This document shows positions 36,701 through 50,800 of a stretch of 64,000 bases of DNA, in pieces. Source of the DNA: Psoroptes ovis (Eukaryota > Arthropoda > Arachnida > Sarcoptiformes > Psoroptidae). The number at the start of each line of letters is the position of its first letter. Position 1 is the stretch's first letter. Both the position numbers and the translations under genes were made by a program. The stretch lies in NCBI GenBank assembly GCA_002943765.1, contig PQWQ01000001.1, positions 1,798,001 to 1,862,000 of the forward strand. Direction: 5' to 3'. The notes below the pieces were generated by a model, which did not search any database, had not been told where the DNA came from, and saw nothing but the letters and a program-made list of their open reading frames with translations.

Positions 36701-39700
36701 AATTTGATGTTTTGAATTTTTGAAATTTTAAAACTCAAAAAATTTGATATTTATGAAATTTAGAAATTTCAAATTTTGCAGATTTTTTACTTCGCTACAA
36801 ATTTAAATGTCAATCATTTGAATTTTTGAATCTTTTTCCTTCAAAATTTTTTTTCCTTCAAAAATTCTTTGCCATGAATATCGATTCTCGATTCTGTATT
36901 TTCCAACATTTTTTACAATTTCACGAATTTCACAATTTCAATTTTTTCCACCCAATGTGTCTGTCTTTTGTCAACAACGATTCTCTGTGTTCTATGGGTC
37001 TTTCGGGGGCCAATGTGTGTTTGAATGTTGCTTAAATGTTCATTATTATATTTGATTATTTCCTTTTTTTCATCAATATTTACATACACCAACAATGTTC
37101 AATTTTAAATGATCAATGTGTGATCACCAACCAACACCAACAGTGTCAAATCATTGATTTTTTTTCCTATTTTTGTTGCATTGTACTGAATTGATTTGAA
37201 TGAATTCATTCAAAAATTATTTTACTTGGCTGTCACTCTGGAGCTCCATTTGATCTGTGAATTCGGAAAATTTTTTCTTCCATATTCAAATATGGCAACA
37301 TTTTTTTGCGAAATCGGCAAGTTATTTGTTAATGGAGACAAGGGGCCATACATGATGATTCAAGGGACTATACAACATGATGATGTCAAGTGTCTTTTAT
37401 GCGTGCATGTTATTATCGTTCAATGTAATTTATGTCTATTTGACAATATGATTTTTGTATGATTAATCGTTTTGATTTTTTTTCAGATTTTGCCTTATTT
37501 TGACTTGTTCATAGACTTGTGTTTGTAAATAATGATGATTCAATGATATTGGTTCAAAGATATTGAATAAAAGATACTGATTCAAAGACATTGATTCATT
37601 GATGATGATGATGATGATGATTATGATTAATTGTGTTTTACCTATATTCCTGTGTATCATCATCAAGTTATTATTACATCGTCGTAGTCGAAGATTATTC
37701 ATAAGATCTATGAAAGATTAACATAAGCAAAAATGATTCGGATGATCCATTAATATTAATTATGTGTTTGTCTATTTGTTGAATATGCAATTTTTGGAAA
37801 ACATTTTTTGGGGCTCGAAACCTAGGAAATATTTCAAAAAATAAATTCTGTCAAATTTGTGTCAAATTCATTTTGATTTGATTTCAAAATCAAATTCATG
37901 ATTTGCTTTTATCCTGTTTCGACCTACCAATCATTTGCACAAAGAAAGGTGGAACCTGAATTAATTTACACTTGATTGATTGTTACCATTTACTTTTTTT
38001 TTGATGATAATGGAATTTTTTCATTTCCACCATCATGGACATGTGTGTGTCTATGATTATAATGTTTACAATCATGCCGTCGTTGTTGCTGCATATTTAT
38101 TAAAAAAAATGGGAGAAAAAATGAATGGATCGTAATGAAATGGAATTCAAAATTTGGGAAAAAATAAAAAAAAAAACCGAAATGACCAGAATAAAATGGA
38201 ACGACTGACAAGCCATAGATAATTTAATGTTTGAAAAGGTTCGTCAAATTTGTCAATGTATCAATGGTTTTTTGGATGAATGATTCAGAATATGAAATTT
38301 TGATAGAAAAAAAATTTGAAAAAAAAATGTCACCATGCTGACAGGTCAAGGGATTGCAGGCGGTGACGATAATGATGATGGTAATGATGATTAGCGAAAT
38401 GATTTATCGATTTTAATAATTTTTTTTTCATATTTATTTATTATCGCTTTTTCTATTTCTCTCTTTGACTGTCTTTCGATTAATTAAAATTTTGGGATTA
38501 GAATTTTCTATTTGGATTTTCGTATTTTCAGTAGTATTATTTATCTTTATGATTATTTTATTATTTTTGACATGTTGCCCGAAAAGTTTTCCATCATAAA
38601 ATCAATAAAACGCGTATTGAAAAATCAGCAAAAACTTTTCGGACAACTTTAATATAACAAGCAATAAATATTGATTAACAAAAACTGCAGCTGTCGTTTT
38701 GAATATATAATGATTATGATTTTGATTATTATTAATAAATTGAATAAAGAAAGAAATAAATATCATATTTATTCAATTTATTTATTTATTTTTGTGTTTA
38801 GCTTCTTGTTGTTACTGGCGTTGGTGGTGGTGTTGGTGGTAATGGTATCGGTGATGGTGGTAATATTATGATGGTAATATGTTAAAATGGTAATTGTGGC
38901 GCTTATGGTGATGAATCATGTTATTAGAAATATTGATTATTCATGGATTTTCTTCTCGAGAAAAAATGATGAATTCTCATTTTCACCTTTCCATATTTTC
39001 TATTTATTTTTTTTTAATGATTTCTTCTGCATGACAGCAGCCATGACATTCGATATGATTCGTTTCAATTCATACGGAATTATGATTGGAAATTGATGGA
39101 AATATGGTGAATTATGGGAAACTGTTGGGACCGTAGAAACTGTTTGGAGCTGTTTGAATCGCGTGTACATGTATGGAATTCATTCATTCGTATTGACAGC
39201 ACACATTTTTGACATGTCTCATTGTGTGCATATTGATTAAATGATTGAATAATTAAATAAATCGAATATCGAATTCTTTTAACAGATTTTACAATGAATG
39301 ATTGTGGTTGATAATCATTTGGTGTTGCTGGTGATATTGTTGATGGTGATGATGGTGGATAACAATAATTCAATTTAATAATTATAATAACAAAAAACTA
39401 TTCATGAAAATAATCGTTGAATATCGGCGAACCAAAAGTTGTAATGAATGAATGAATCAATCGATGAATGAATGAATAATGATAATGATAATAATGACAA
39501 TGACAATATTATCGAATCGATTAAATACGAATTAATGAACACAGAGAGCGAAATTTCGTAATAAATCGATTATTTATTTCAACATTGAAAAACATTGAAA
39601 ATACCGAAACACAGAATTCCAAACAATCAAATACCAGACAGCATTAATCATTGTGAAATCTCGTGAAAATGGAACGCCATCAATGCCAATGTCACCCTTA

Positions 39701-42700
39701 CCATCATCACCATCATCATCCTTAAGACCACCAAGCGATACAATCATCGATGATGATGATGAAATCAGTGACTAATTGGCAATCGTCTTTGAATCGAGTC
39801 GTTTATGATTATGATGATTGATTGATTGATTTATTTATTTTCATTGCATTTTATTACAATCTTCTTATCAAGATCATTATTTGAACATCATCAGTACAAT
39901 AATCACCATTATAAATGATGAAATATTAATAAACAGCAACAACAACACCAAACTCCATATACACGACATAATCAAAACTGATGATGTTAATTTGTATGTT
40001 TATGGAAAATTAAATTCAACTCAACTCAACTCTTTCGTCTGGAAAATCGTTTTTCCAAACGACGTCCAAAAAAAATTTTTGCAAGTGTTGCAATAATTTT
40101 CAATTCTTAATTATTGAGTATTTCTATGATTCAATGATTTCAATCGTAAAAATCTTCGAATCTTGAATTGCCATTGAATATGAATGAAAACAAGAACAAG
40201 AACAAGAATCCCCAGAACTTGACATTTGCGCTGATCTAATAAGATGTAAAAATGCACTTGTTATCGCTGTTGAGTGCCAGGGCTTAGGTGGCTCTGTTTT
40301 TTCCATGGTTGTGGCTTTGGATTTTTTCGTATTTTCTCTCCATCTTTTCACGGTAAAGTTTTCGTGATTCTTGTATTCTTCTTGTTGTTTGTTGTTATTA
40401 GATGTTGTTGTGTTGTGTTGTATATGTATGTATGTTTTCAATTTTAACAAAAACATTTTATCTCGGGTAGCAGATGTAAAAATTTCCAAGATTGTTGAGA
40501 AATTGGCAAAAACGAAAAACGAAAACAAAATGTTATGAAATATTATTGGAATATTTGATTCAATTTGTTGTTATTGTATTTGTATTGGTTTGGATTGTTC
40601 GGTTTGTTCGTACATGATGATAATGTTGATGTTAATGTTGGTGATGGTGACGACAAGTGTTGCAATTTCAATTTTTTTCTTTTCGTTCGATCAAATTCAA
40701 TTTATTTATCTATCTATGAATACATTTGTATTTACCATTTTGATCATAATGAATAATGAATTGAATATCGACATTTTGATCTATAATTGATCTTGATTCA
40801 AAATTGGAGATATTGAATGTACATTTATGCATAAACTTTTTAATCTAAATACAATCGAATCAATCAATATGGCAGATGATGATAATAATAAACAGTGAAT
40901 GTTCCATAACGATTAATGGACGGTTTCCTGTCACAATCGATTCGAGTTTAGGACCCATTCGAATCAAAATGTTTGGTCGTCAAGGTGAATTTATTCATTT
41001 TTTTGTTGGTTGGACGGGGAAAAAATAACAACATACATTTTAAAGTATTCAGAGGTGCCATTAGAGCAATTTGACTACATAAACAGCATCAACAACACAA
41101 ACAACAAATGTAGCCGATCAATTATCGATGTTTGCGTATTTACATCGCCATCATTGAATCCATCACCATTTTGGACATCTGCATCATCGATTAAGTGGAA
41201 AAATGAGAATATTCATAAGTCGATGTTCGGCTTTGTTTATATTTGATCATAATCAAAAGTGAATAATGACCATAATAATGTTCGTCGACGATGACAATAA
41301 CTATTAATGATGATGATAATGATGATGAATTCAATTCAATTCATTTCGGATCATTTAAATATGAGTACACCTTCATAAAATGTTATCATTATTACCATTA
41401 TCGCTATTATTACCATTATTATGATCATGATCATGATCATAATTCATACAATTTCCAATTATGCAAAAAAAAAAAAAAAAATTAAATGAAATGTACTGAA
41501 AATGGAAATCATCGTCGTTGTTTTCTCAGAAAGAAATCATTGAACAAAAAAAAATCAAAATCAAATTCAAAATATTTTCGAAAATTTCTAAATGAACGAA
41601 TGAATGAATGATCCGAATGAAACCATATAAACGATGAATAAATGATGTTTTAATGCCATTTCAACAACGGCAGTAGAATCGGAGGGAACACTAAGGGAGC
41701 AAAAACGAGATTCGATTACCGAAAATAAATATAAACTGAATTTCTACGAATTGAATCTATCCGAAACTGAAATTGAATGTGAATTCATTCCGAAATCTAT
41801 TTGTTGGCAGCCATTTTGGCATGATTCATGAAACATGATTGATATTTTCCATTTTCCATGAAGAATTGAATAGTAATTCAATGAATGATATGATATGATA
41901 TATATTCAATGTTATTCGATATCGTTATTATTAATATTAATATCGAGACTGATATATCCGAAGAGACTTAGTAAATGGTAACTGTTGCAGTTTTGCTATT
42001 CACAGTTTTTGTTGTTCGGTTGATTGATTGATTATTGTTGTTGTTGTTGCTCGATGTTTTCGATATTGATGTGTGTGTTTTGCTGATGTCGAGGTCTGTT
42101 GTTGATGTTAATGTCGATATTGTAACGATTAGTATTCTTAGAATACAATTATCAAGTGTTTTACAGATTATCAAAACGATAAAAATAATCTGTTTATTAT
42201 TGTTTGTATTTGTATTTGTTTGTTTATTAAGCATTAAATTAATAATAAAACACATTTATTCATGTTCATATTCATATGATTCGATGATACAAGAATCGAT
42301 TCAATGATTTTGAAATAAAATGTACATTATTATCAATATTATCATCAATGTTATATTATGTAATCAATGTTGTTATTTGAATATTATTATTAAATATTCT
42401 CAACTGAGACAGTGATATAAAAGTTTTTTTTTTGGATTTCTTTGGGATTTTCGTTCAGATTTCTTTCTTTATTCGATTTATTTCAATTGAATTCAATTCA
42501 ATTGAATTCATTTGATTTTATTTTATTTAAAGAGAAAAAACTTACATCTCATGAATGTTAATGCATGTCTGTGTTTAGCTGTTTGGTTGGTTGGTTGGCT
42601 GGTTGAATAATATCGAGATTTAATCGAGTAATATATTTGAATATTTGAATTGATTCATTTTGTATTTTGGCATTTAGTTATATTGTATTATTATTATTCG

Positions 42701-44443
42701 TAACGTTTTTGAATATTATTTTATTATTATTCTCTCTCTATTTATCGATTAATAAACATTCAAATCTAAATATTTGAGAGTGAAAAATCTATTTAGATGA
42801 GAATTAATAATAATAAGATCGAATAGAGAATAGAATAAAATATCGTCGAAGAATAAAATAAAATAAAATCATGAAAATAATAAATGGCCAGAAGGCTTAA
42901 AACTGATGATGATGGAGATGGATTCTGTCAATATCATCAGTTTTCTTTATTTTTTTTCATTTCTTTATTTTCCAATCATTCGATTTGAACCATTGAGCCT
43001 ATTGGTTGTTGTTTCGGGTATTCTTTAATTCATTCTTTCATTTTCATTTTCTTAAGAAGAAGAATAAAGAGAGAAAATCTTATTCTCAATATTTAAATTA
43101 CTTATTGTGTATTCGTTGGTTGGCTGGTCGGTGGGTTGATGGGTGAAAAATGGTATTGCCACACACAGTACCACGACTGGAGCCTACCATACCATCCATC
43201 CATCGACACACACACATAAATAAAGAATTATTATCTTTCAATTCATTCATTCATTTTTCTCTCTTTGATATTCAATGATTCAATCTTTATTTTCTTTTAT
43301 TTTACTTTTTTCTTAATTCTAGAATATATTAAAGATATTCTCGCTCTCTTTCTCTTTCATTTTCTTATATATGATTATATTACGGCTGCTTATACATTCT
43401 TATATTTATAAAGATTCTTTAATCTTATTTTTTTCATTTCATCATGTAACTTTATAGCCTGAACAAAACAGCAGCAACAACAGCAATTTCTTTCATTCTG
43501 TTGTTGTCGACGTTCGTATAAAGAATAATAATAAAATAAAATAATAAGATAAAATAAAATGAAATAAAACAAAATGATGGTGATGGTGATGATGCTCAGG
43601 CAGCAATGGAACAACACAAAATGTAACAAAATTTTAATTTAAATTTCATTTTATAGTTTCCAATTTTATTATTATTATTATTATTTTGATTTTGATTATA
43701 TTATTTAACACATACAAAGTTTGTTTGAAGTTTTTATGTTTTTGGATTTATTTTTCATTTTCATTCTCATATATAAATGATTGATCGAAGAATAATAATA
43801 AGAAGAATAATAAAAAATATATAAGAAAAGATAAATGAAACTTACCAATCATAACAATATCAGAACAAGCCAGCGATGCTATCAATAAATTGGTTGTTGT
43901 ACGCATTTGTTTACTAGCAAATGTTACTCGAACAACCAATAGATTACCAGTCAAACCGACAATAATAATTAATGAATAAAATATGATTATCGATATATAT
44001 TCAAATGTCCATAATGAAAATACTGATTCATCGACCATCTCGGTATTCAATATTTCTTGATCGGTTGCATTTATAATTTGATTTGATGATAATGATAATG
44101 ATAAAGATGATGATGTTAAATTCAATCGTTCTTGTTGTTGCGATGATTGCTGTTGATATTGATAATATTGTGGCACATTTTCATTTAATTTATCATAATG
44201 TTTAATATAATAATTTGGCATCATTATTGATTCATTGATTGACATTGCGTTTGACATATTGTACATTTGCAGTATTGAATAGCTATTGAATAATGGAAAT
44301 TCAGAATCAATGTTGTTGTTGTTATTGTTGTCCAATGATGATGATGATGTTCGATAACGATAAAAAGTATATAATGATGATGAAGATGTGGAGTTATCTT
44401 CGATAAAATTATTATTATTATTATTATTATTATTAGTGATCAT
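30490..44443 (-). CDS. Rhodopsin-family neuropeptide receptor (GPCR), four exons
   Basis: A seven-helix G-protein-coupled receptor of the peptide (NPY/PrRP-like) group; exact ligand not assigned. Exons: 44443-43846, 31690-31059, 30992-30958 and 30892-30490, joining at phases 1, 0 and 2 to give 555 residues. Exon 1 has a long Asn/Ser/Gln-rich extracellular N-terminus, TM1 with GN (VGLTGNLLVV) and TM2 with LACSD. Exon 2 has FNIPFNVV, WPFWSALC with the TM3 cysteine, an ECL2 cysteine, TM5 and TM6 CWAP. The 35-base exon 3 and exon 4 complete TM7 as HWFAMSSVCY-NPIIYCW, splitting the NPxxY motif. Two oddities: the DRY triplet after TM3 is HRL (IALHRLWMI), and the C-tail holds long Asn runs. Intron 1 is 12.2 kb and holds a mini-element. 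An in-frame TAA precedes the ATG; further 5' non-coding exons are possible. Confidence 0.9.
33223..33245. repeat. Poly-A run
   Basis: 23 consecutive A in the GPCR intron. Confidence 0.75.
35720..35737. repeat. CA dinucleotide run
   Basis: A short (AC)n microsatellite in the GPCR intron, directly before a CAT/ACG-rich stretch. Confidence 0.7.
38568..38652. mobile_element. Mariner-like miniature element (copy 2)
   Basis: About 85 bp with inverted ends. The left reads ATGTTGCCCGAAAAGTTTTCC and the complement of the right reads TTAAAGTTGTCCGAAAAGTT, followed by TTTGC. They match the ends of the elements at 7399 and 57169. A TA follows the right end; the left flank is worn, so end positions are approximate. 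Non-coding. Confidence 0.65.
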
Positions 44444-44864
44444 TATGATTTATGGATGATGTTTGGCATAACTGTTATATAAAACAATAATAATAATAAC
44501 TAACAAATAGAGCTAATATTGAGTAAGCTAAATGAATTAAATAATAATGAAAAAAACAGGTGAAAAACAGGAAAAGCATTAAACATATTAGAATATTCTG
44601 AGTGTGTTGGTGTGCGTGTGTATGTTGATGCCAAATTGATTTAGACAACGAAATGAATTGAATAAATGAATAAACAAGATGAATAAATGGTGCATAGTAT
44701 TTTGAATCTTCAAAAAAAATGATCAACTTTTCGTTGTGAATATCAGAATCGGTTCTAATTTTTCCAATTTTCATTTTTTATTTCTGCATTATGCATTATA
44801 TTAATGCACACATGCACATCGTTACTTTTCTTTTTTTTCGGTGAAGATCAACAGCAGCCATGCG

Positions 44865-44871
44865 TTTTATA
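44865..44871 (-). promoter_or_regulatory. Candidate TATA box for the GPCR gene
   Basis: On the minus strand the sequence reads GGTATAAAACGC. It lies about 420 bases upstream of the GPCR start codon at 44443, in a block (44840-45010) that is less AT-rich than its surroundings. It could start a leader of about 400 bases. Confidence 0.3.
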
Positions 44872-47800
44872 CCGAATATATACAAATGCGTACCGGATAC
44901 CATTTCTCAAACAAGTATTATACGATTCGGGCAAGCAACAAGAATCGGTATGCCGATATATCTGCTGGATTCAAAATGGTGGTAGATGCGCAAATCATCG
45001 TCGACGACGATGATACATTGTTATGTTGCAAGATGATCATCATTTCATTGATCAAATGGTCAAACGGTAAAAGAAAATAATAAAAATGTCTTCAATATTT
45101 ACTTTCAATTTTTTGATAACTTGTTTGCTTTATCCTTGATTCGTTTCTTCTTTATTTTTATTTTGTTTCATTTATTTAAGATTTGGATTGAACACATTGC
45201 ATTGGAAACAGGCCGAATTGAACACTAAACAATCAATTCTGTAGGCTTTTCACTGCCCAACACACATTCATCGCCAGTGTCCAAAAAAAAAAACTTTAAT
45301 TTAATAGATTTCATTTCATTTTTGTTGAAAAGTAATTCAAACTTTTTTTTCATTTTATATTTTAAATTACATTTACAGGCCAACTGTCATAAGAGTGTTT
45401 GGTATTGGTGCTGTGTTGTTGTATCGAATGGAAAATAAAAATAATAATAATAATTCTTATGGACAATTATTATTTTTTTGTCCAAACCGAATTGCTGGCA
45501 AATTCAGTTGAATTCAGTCCAATTTGATTCATTATTTATGTGATGATGATGATGATGATGATAAGAGTCCATAGCAGCACCAACGCACCAACACTTTTCA
45601 CTATCACACGGATTTGGTGCAGGTTTTCCCGTTTGTTCGTTATTCGGGCTGTTGAAAAGTCTTTTACAGTTGTTAAAGTTATGAGTGTTTCATATCGATC
45701 ATAAATTCGGATACACAGCATTTGGTGATCAAAGCCTTGATTTGTTTCGATTTGATTTGATCACATCACTTTAGGGCCAGCCAGCAAGCACCTAGCCAGC
45801 ATCACCTACGACAACAAGTATATTGCCGGCCTTAATTAAAAGCATTTTCACTCCATTTCTCTTCCATGTCTGTCTATATATTTGATATGTATTCAAACTT
45901 TGCTTTGACACAAAATTTTTGTTTATTTTTTTAATTTATATTTTTTCGATTGAATTCTTATGAAATTCAATTTTTTTTCGGGGAAAATTTCAATGTAATT
46001 TTCCATTTCATAGTCGCTGGAATTGGGTTGTTGAAATATTTTCGAAACAAAAATGAATCTTTGAAATTCTTGAAGATTCCTGCTGAATAATAATATTTCG
46101 AAATAAAAAAAAATGATCCCCGCCGAATGATCACCGTCGGGTTAGGTCTTTTGTTTGGTTCCTTTTTAATTTTTTCCATTTTAACTTCGTTTATTATCAA
46201 CAGCTCCAATAATCAAATGCATAACTGGCAGCAAATAATGAAACAACAACAACCAAGAAGTAACGAAGAAATATTCTTTAAATGAAAAAAAGCAGCAAAA
46301 AATTTACGCTTCAACGATCAAAATTGGCAAACTTTTTTTTTATTCTTGTTGTTTCGTTCTTGTATTTGAGTTCTTGGACATTGAAAAATGTTAATTGAAC
46401 CATGAATGAATCGTATATGAATGAATATTTGATGATGATCATTTGATGCCAATTGTTTATGGCTTGTTTTTTATATTTATATTTTTGATTGTTTTTACAT
46501 TTTGCAATTATACTTTCGATTTTTACTTTTCAAATAATCAAATATGACCCGACAGCAATTAGCGAAGTGGATTTCCATTCAATAGCTTCTACGATTCCGT
46601 GCTAAAGACATCATATTTTGCATAAATATTCATTGATTCATTCATTGATTGGAGCAATTTGCAATTGATTGAGCCAATGGGCCAATATTTGCTTATTTTG
46701 CTACGTGATATATAGAATCATCAACTCAATTTCGTTATTTATTGTTATTATTTTTCACATTGCACGATCAATCCCGATTGTATGGTATCCAAATTCAATC
46801 CAATCATCGAAATCAAAATAATAATAATGACACTTGGCCCTTTGGATAATTAATTGAAACAATCATTGAAGAAAATGGAAATCATTTTTTATGATTATTA
46901 GTGATTTTATTATTGTTCAATGTATGTTTGAACATCAATAACATCATCAACAACATCAACAAACGTGACCAGAAACTTTTGGAAAAATATCCATTCGGCT
47001 ATGGACATTTTCATTTCATTTATATGTTTGAATGTGTTTGAATTGAATCAAATGAATGAATAAATGAATAGTATTTGAAAATCTGATAATATTAAGATTT
47101 AATATTATTATTCAATATGTTTTGAATGATTCGACAATGATTTCGATTTTCGTTTTCGAACAATTTACCCAATGTTCATCAACATCATGGCTGTTTTTGA
47201 GCTATTAATATTCGTGGCTGACGTGGAGTAATTGGCAAGGATTTCTTCAGAAATCCTGATTTTCAATTGAATTGAGATTTTCAAGATTTCAATATTAATT
47301 AATTAGAATTGTTGATTACCAAAGTGAATCAAATTTTGGTTTTTCACCAGCATTTTATTTTATTTTATTTTATTTTTTTGATTGATTTCGAGCAGCTAAT
47401 CTTTTCATAAAATATTGCAACACTGTTCTTCTTCTACATCGAAAGATTTTCTTTTGAATGTCAATGTTTAAGCTTTAAGATTAGAAGCTTTTCGCGTTTG
47501 AAAATTTAAATCTAATAATGCAGAGAAAACAAATTCAAAGAAAACAGATGAAAATGAAAATGGATGGAATGAAATGAAAATGTAAATTGGAATTAATTTA
47601 TAATTGGAAATATATAATCTAAAATGAAATTAATATAAGTATTATGGCAGTAGCAAATGATGATGATTATGATTTAATAATGATGATTATCATTCATTAT
47701 TCGGTTAGATTATGAAAATTTCTGTTTGTGTATTTCGTATTTGGTATAATACAAAGCCATATGAATAATGATCTCATTGAAAAAACCAATGAATAATTGA

Positions 47801-50800
47801 TTTGGCAACAGCAACGGTTGCTGTTGGTCAATTGGTACGTAAATGTCAAAATTTTTGTGAATATACCAGCAACCCTTTTTACCATTTGGTATTTGGCTAC
47901 TATAATTATGATTCACCGAATGATTGGATGGATAATTCTCGAATAGAGGATAATTCCTGAATATTATATGACAAAAGATGATGGTAGATGAATATGTTGT
48001 TGTTGTTATTAGTTCTCTTGAGAGTTTTATTCACATTACAATTGATAATAATGATGATGATAATGATTATGATAACAATAAATGAATGAATGAATGGTGA
48101 GATGCGATTGCAAATTTTTTCAAATTTTCCAAAATTTCATTTTCCAAATTCTGACAAATGATAATAGTTTTTTACTTTTAACTGTTTCGGCTTTGCTAAA
48201 GGCAAACAAACATACACAAATTTGAAATGAACACATTTGAAAATGCATATGAAAATGGAACTAAATGAACATCAAAATGAATGAATTACTTTTAATAATG
48301 TTAATGATGATGCTGCGATAATATACACAGAATTTTCTGCCAAATTCTGCCATTCGCCAGTTGGCTGGTTGGTTTTAAATTGGCATTTATTCCGTTCACT
48401 CTCTCATTCTTATCTGATACATACATTTAGTTAGTTAGTTAGTTTGATATTCATTACCATTCTGGTCTTGTTTGGTGCTGTTGTTGGTGTTGGTGTTATT
48501 GTTTTGACAAGTTTGTTTGTTAGTTTCTGTTGATTTTAATCTAGCCAATCTGGATATTTATTTATTATTATTATTCCAAGTCCAGTGTTATTTATTCCAG
48601 CTTAAATAAGCCAAAATAACGAGAAAAAAACTGTCATTGAAAACAAATCGAACCGGAAAAACAATTTTTATTATTTCATAATAATATTGAATATATGGAA
48701 CCATTTCATTTATTCAATGTGATATATGAATGTATGTTTGTGTTTCTTAAAACTCATGTCATTGCCATCTGACAACTTATCATTATGTGTGTTTAGTGCT
48801 GGTGGTGTTGTTCTTGTTCATCATTCTTAAATCCATCAACACATAGAATTGAAAACACCGCCAACACCATCACCAGCACCACCGACACCAGCAACAACAA
48901 CGACAACACTTGAGAATGATTTGTCAACCGTTCATTTGATTAAGAGCGAAAATTCAGCTAAAAAACTCGAGAATTACGGTCCACTAATCATTTGAATCAT
49001 TTATCGATGTTTTTTATTTCGGCAAAGTTTTTTTTTGGCAGAAATGCTGCTAATACCAAGATTTGCTTCAATTTTTCAACTTGTTTATTTGAAGAAATTT
49101 TCTTTGGAATGAAAAAAATCAATTTTGATCAACGATAAATAAACAATGTTTAGGTGTTGGCAATGTCGCATGTTTGTTGGTTGTTGCCATCTGTTCAATG
49201 ATAATCAAAGTGTGTTGAAAAATTGGCAAATTCTGCATTTATATAACCATTTATTGATCCGAATCTTGAATTATTTGCGGGAAAAATTTGCATCTCAATC
49301 AAAATTCAAAATATTCATTCAATTATTTATTCAAATTTTTTAAATTTTTTGGAATTTTTCGAAATTTTTGAATACAAAAAAATAAAGAAATCAATATTCA
49401 TCATTCAACAAGAAGAATTGAAGTGAAAGCGATTTGAATAAGTGAATACACATTATTATCATTCATCATTCAATGCATTATTCAATTCTGGTTGATTTTT
49501 CGGCTGAAAATGCTTCAAGCATCTATGATTGATCTTGAGTTGAAATTTCTTGGAATTTTCAATTATAAAAAATTCAGAATTATCCAAATTCAAAACAAAA
49601 TAAATGGAAATGGAGTTAAATAAATGAATAAATGGAAATCGAAATAAATGAAATGAAATGATTGAATGATTGAAATAATGAAATAATAAAATTATGGATT
49701 CAATAATAATGTTATTTGGGCTTATAATTAACTTGTTCATATTGTCGTTATTGTTGTATTGTTGATTGTATTATCATGTTGTTTGTTGATTTACATTCAT
49801 AAGAGAGTGGTATTAGTGTGCTTTTTTACTTACATATTCAATATTATTAACATAATGCTTTCATTAATGCAAAAAAACATTCAATAATCCTACTAAAAAA
49901 TATGTGGATATTAAAATGTTAAGTTTTTTATACAATTAAATGATGACAATACATGGACAATGGACACATGATAACATGTCTCTTTAAGTCAATCGTCATT
50001 GGGCCATGCTTTAATTGGATTGTCAATTATTATTATTATTATTATTTTTTTTTTTGATCACACATGCACATTGGGATGATGATGATCATTTTTCATTTTA
50101 TTAGTCTGTTTTTTTTCTTTGTTTTATTATTATTAAATCAAGTGAAATATTAAGCCCATTATTTGATTTCAAGAATTTTTTTCTGGCCATTGAGAGAGCT
50201 GAATATTGGTGGAAATTTATTAGATTAAACACACCAACACAGCAGCACTAATAATGATATTAGATCCTAATTGATGATTGGTCATTAGAGATTTGAACAA
50301 AAAACAATGAGTGGAGAATGAGTTAATGATTAGTTTTTTCATTTTTTGGCCATAAACGATGTGATATGGTCAATTATATGACAGTAATAACACTAAGATC
50401 ATCATGATGGTCCTGATGATGGCCATAATGAAGATGTGACAATAAATATGGTCCTTTGAAACAATGAACAATGAAACTATTGGAATATTGTGATGATAAT
50501 CATGGTAAGATTATATCGATTCAATTATCTTAGTCATCATTTATTCTTTGTTTTGGCTGATTCAAAATTTGATTAATTGATAGATCAATCGATCGATAAT
50601 TGAATATCGGGTCACATTTATGGGCATATAATTCATTCTAAACCGATTCATATCATACTCAAAATGGTAATAATCATATATACATGAATAATGACATGAA
50701 ATGATTCATGATTCAAAATTATGATTCATTATCATGATCCATCGATTCCGAACTGTAATGATTTAATGATTTGATTATTTCGATTTACCATCAATCCATT

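Larger units (their letters stand above)
31691..43845 (-). other. 12.2 kb first intron of the GPCR gene
   Basis: Bounded by the phase-1 donor GTAAGT (43845 downward) and an acceptor TGAATAG ending at 31691. Contents are AT-rich DNA, simple repeats, poly-A at 33223-33245, poly-T at 35923-35944, a CA run near 35720-35737 and the mariner-like mini-element at 38568-38652. No nested gene could be supported on either strand. Confidence 0.7.

Noticed and set aside
44804..45080. Two overlapping plus-strand open frames in a GC-richer block
   Set aside because: They overlap in different frames, neither shows conserved features, and the block is better explained as the 5' flank of the minus-strand GPCR.
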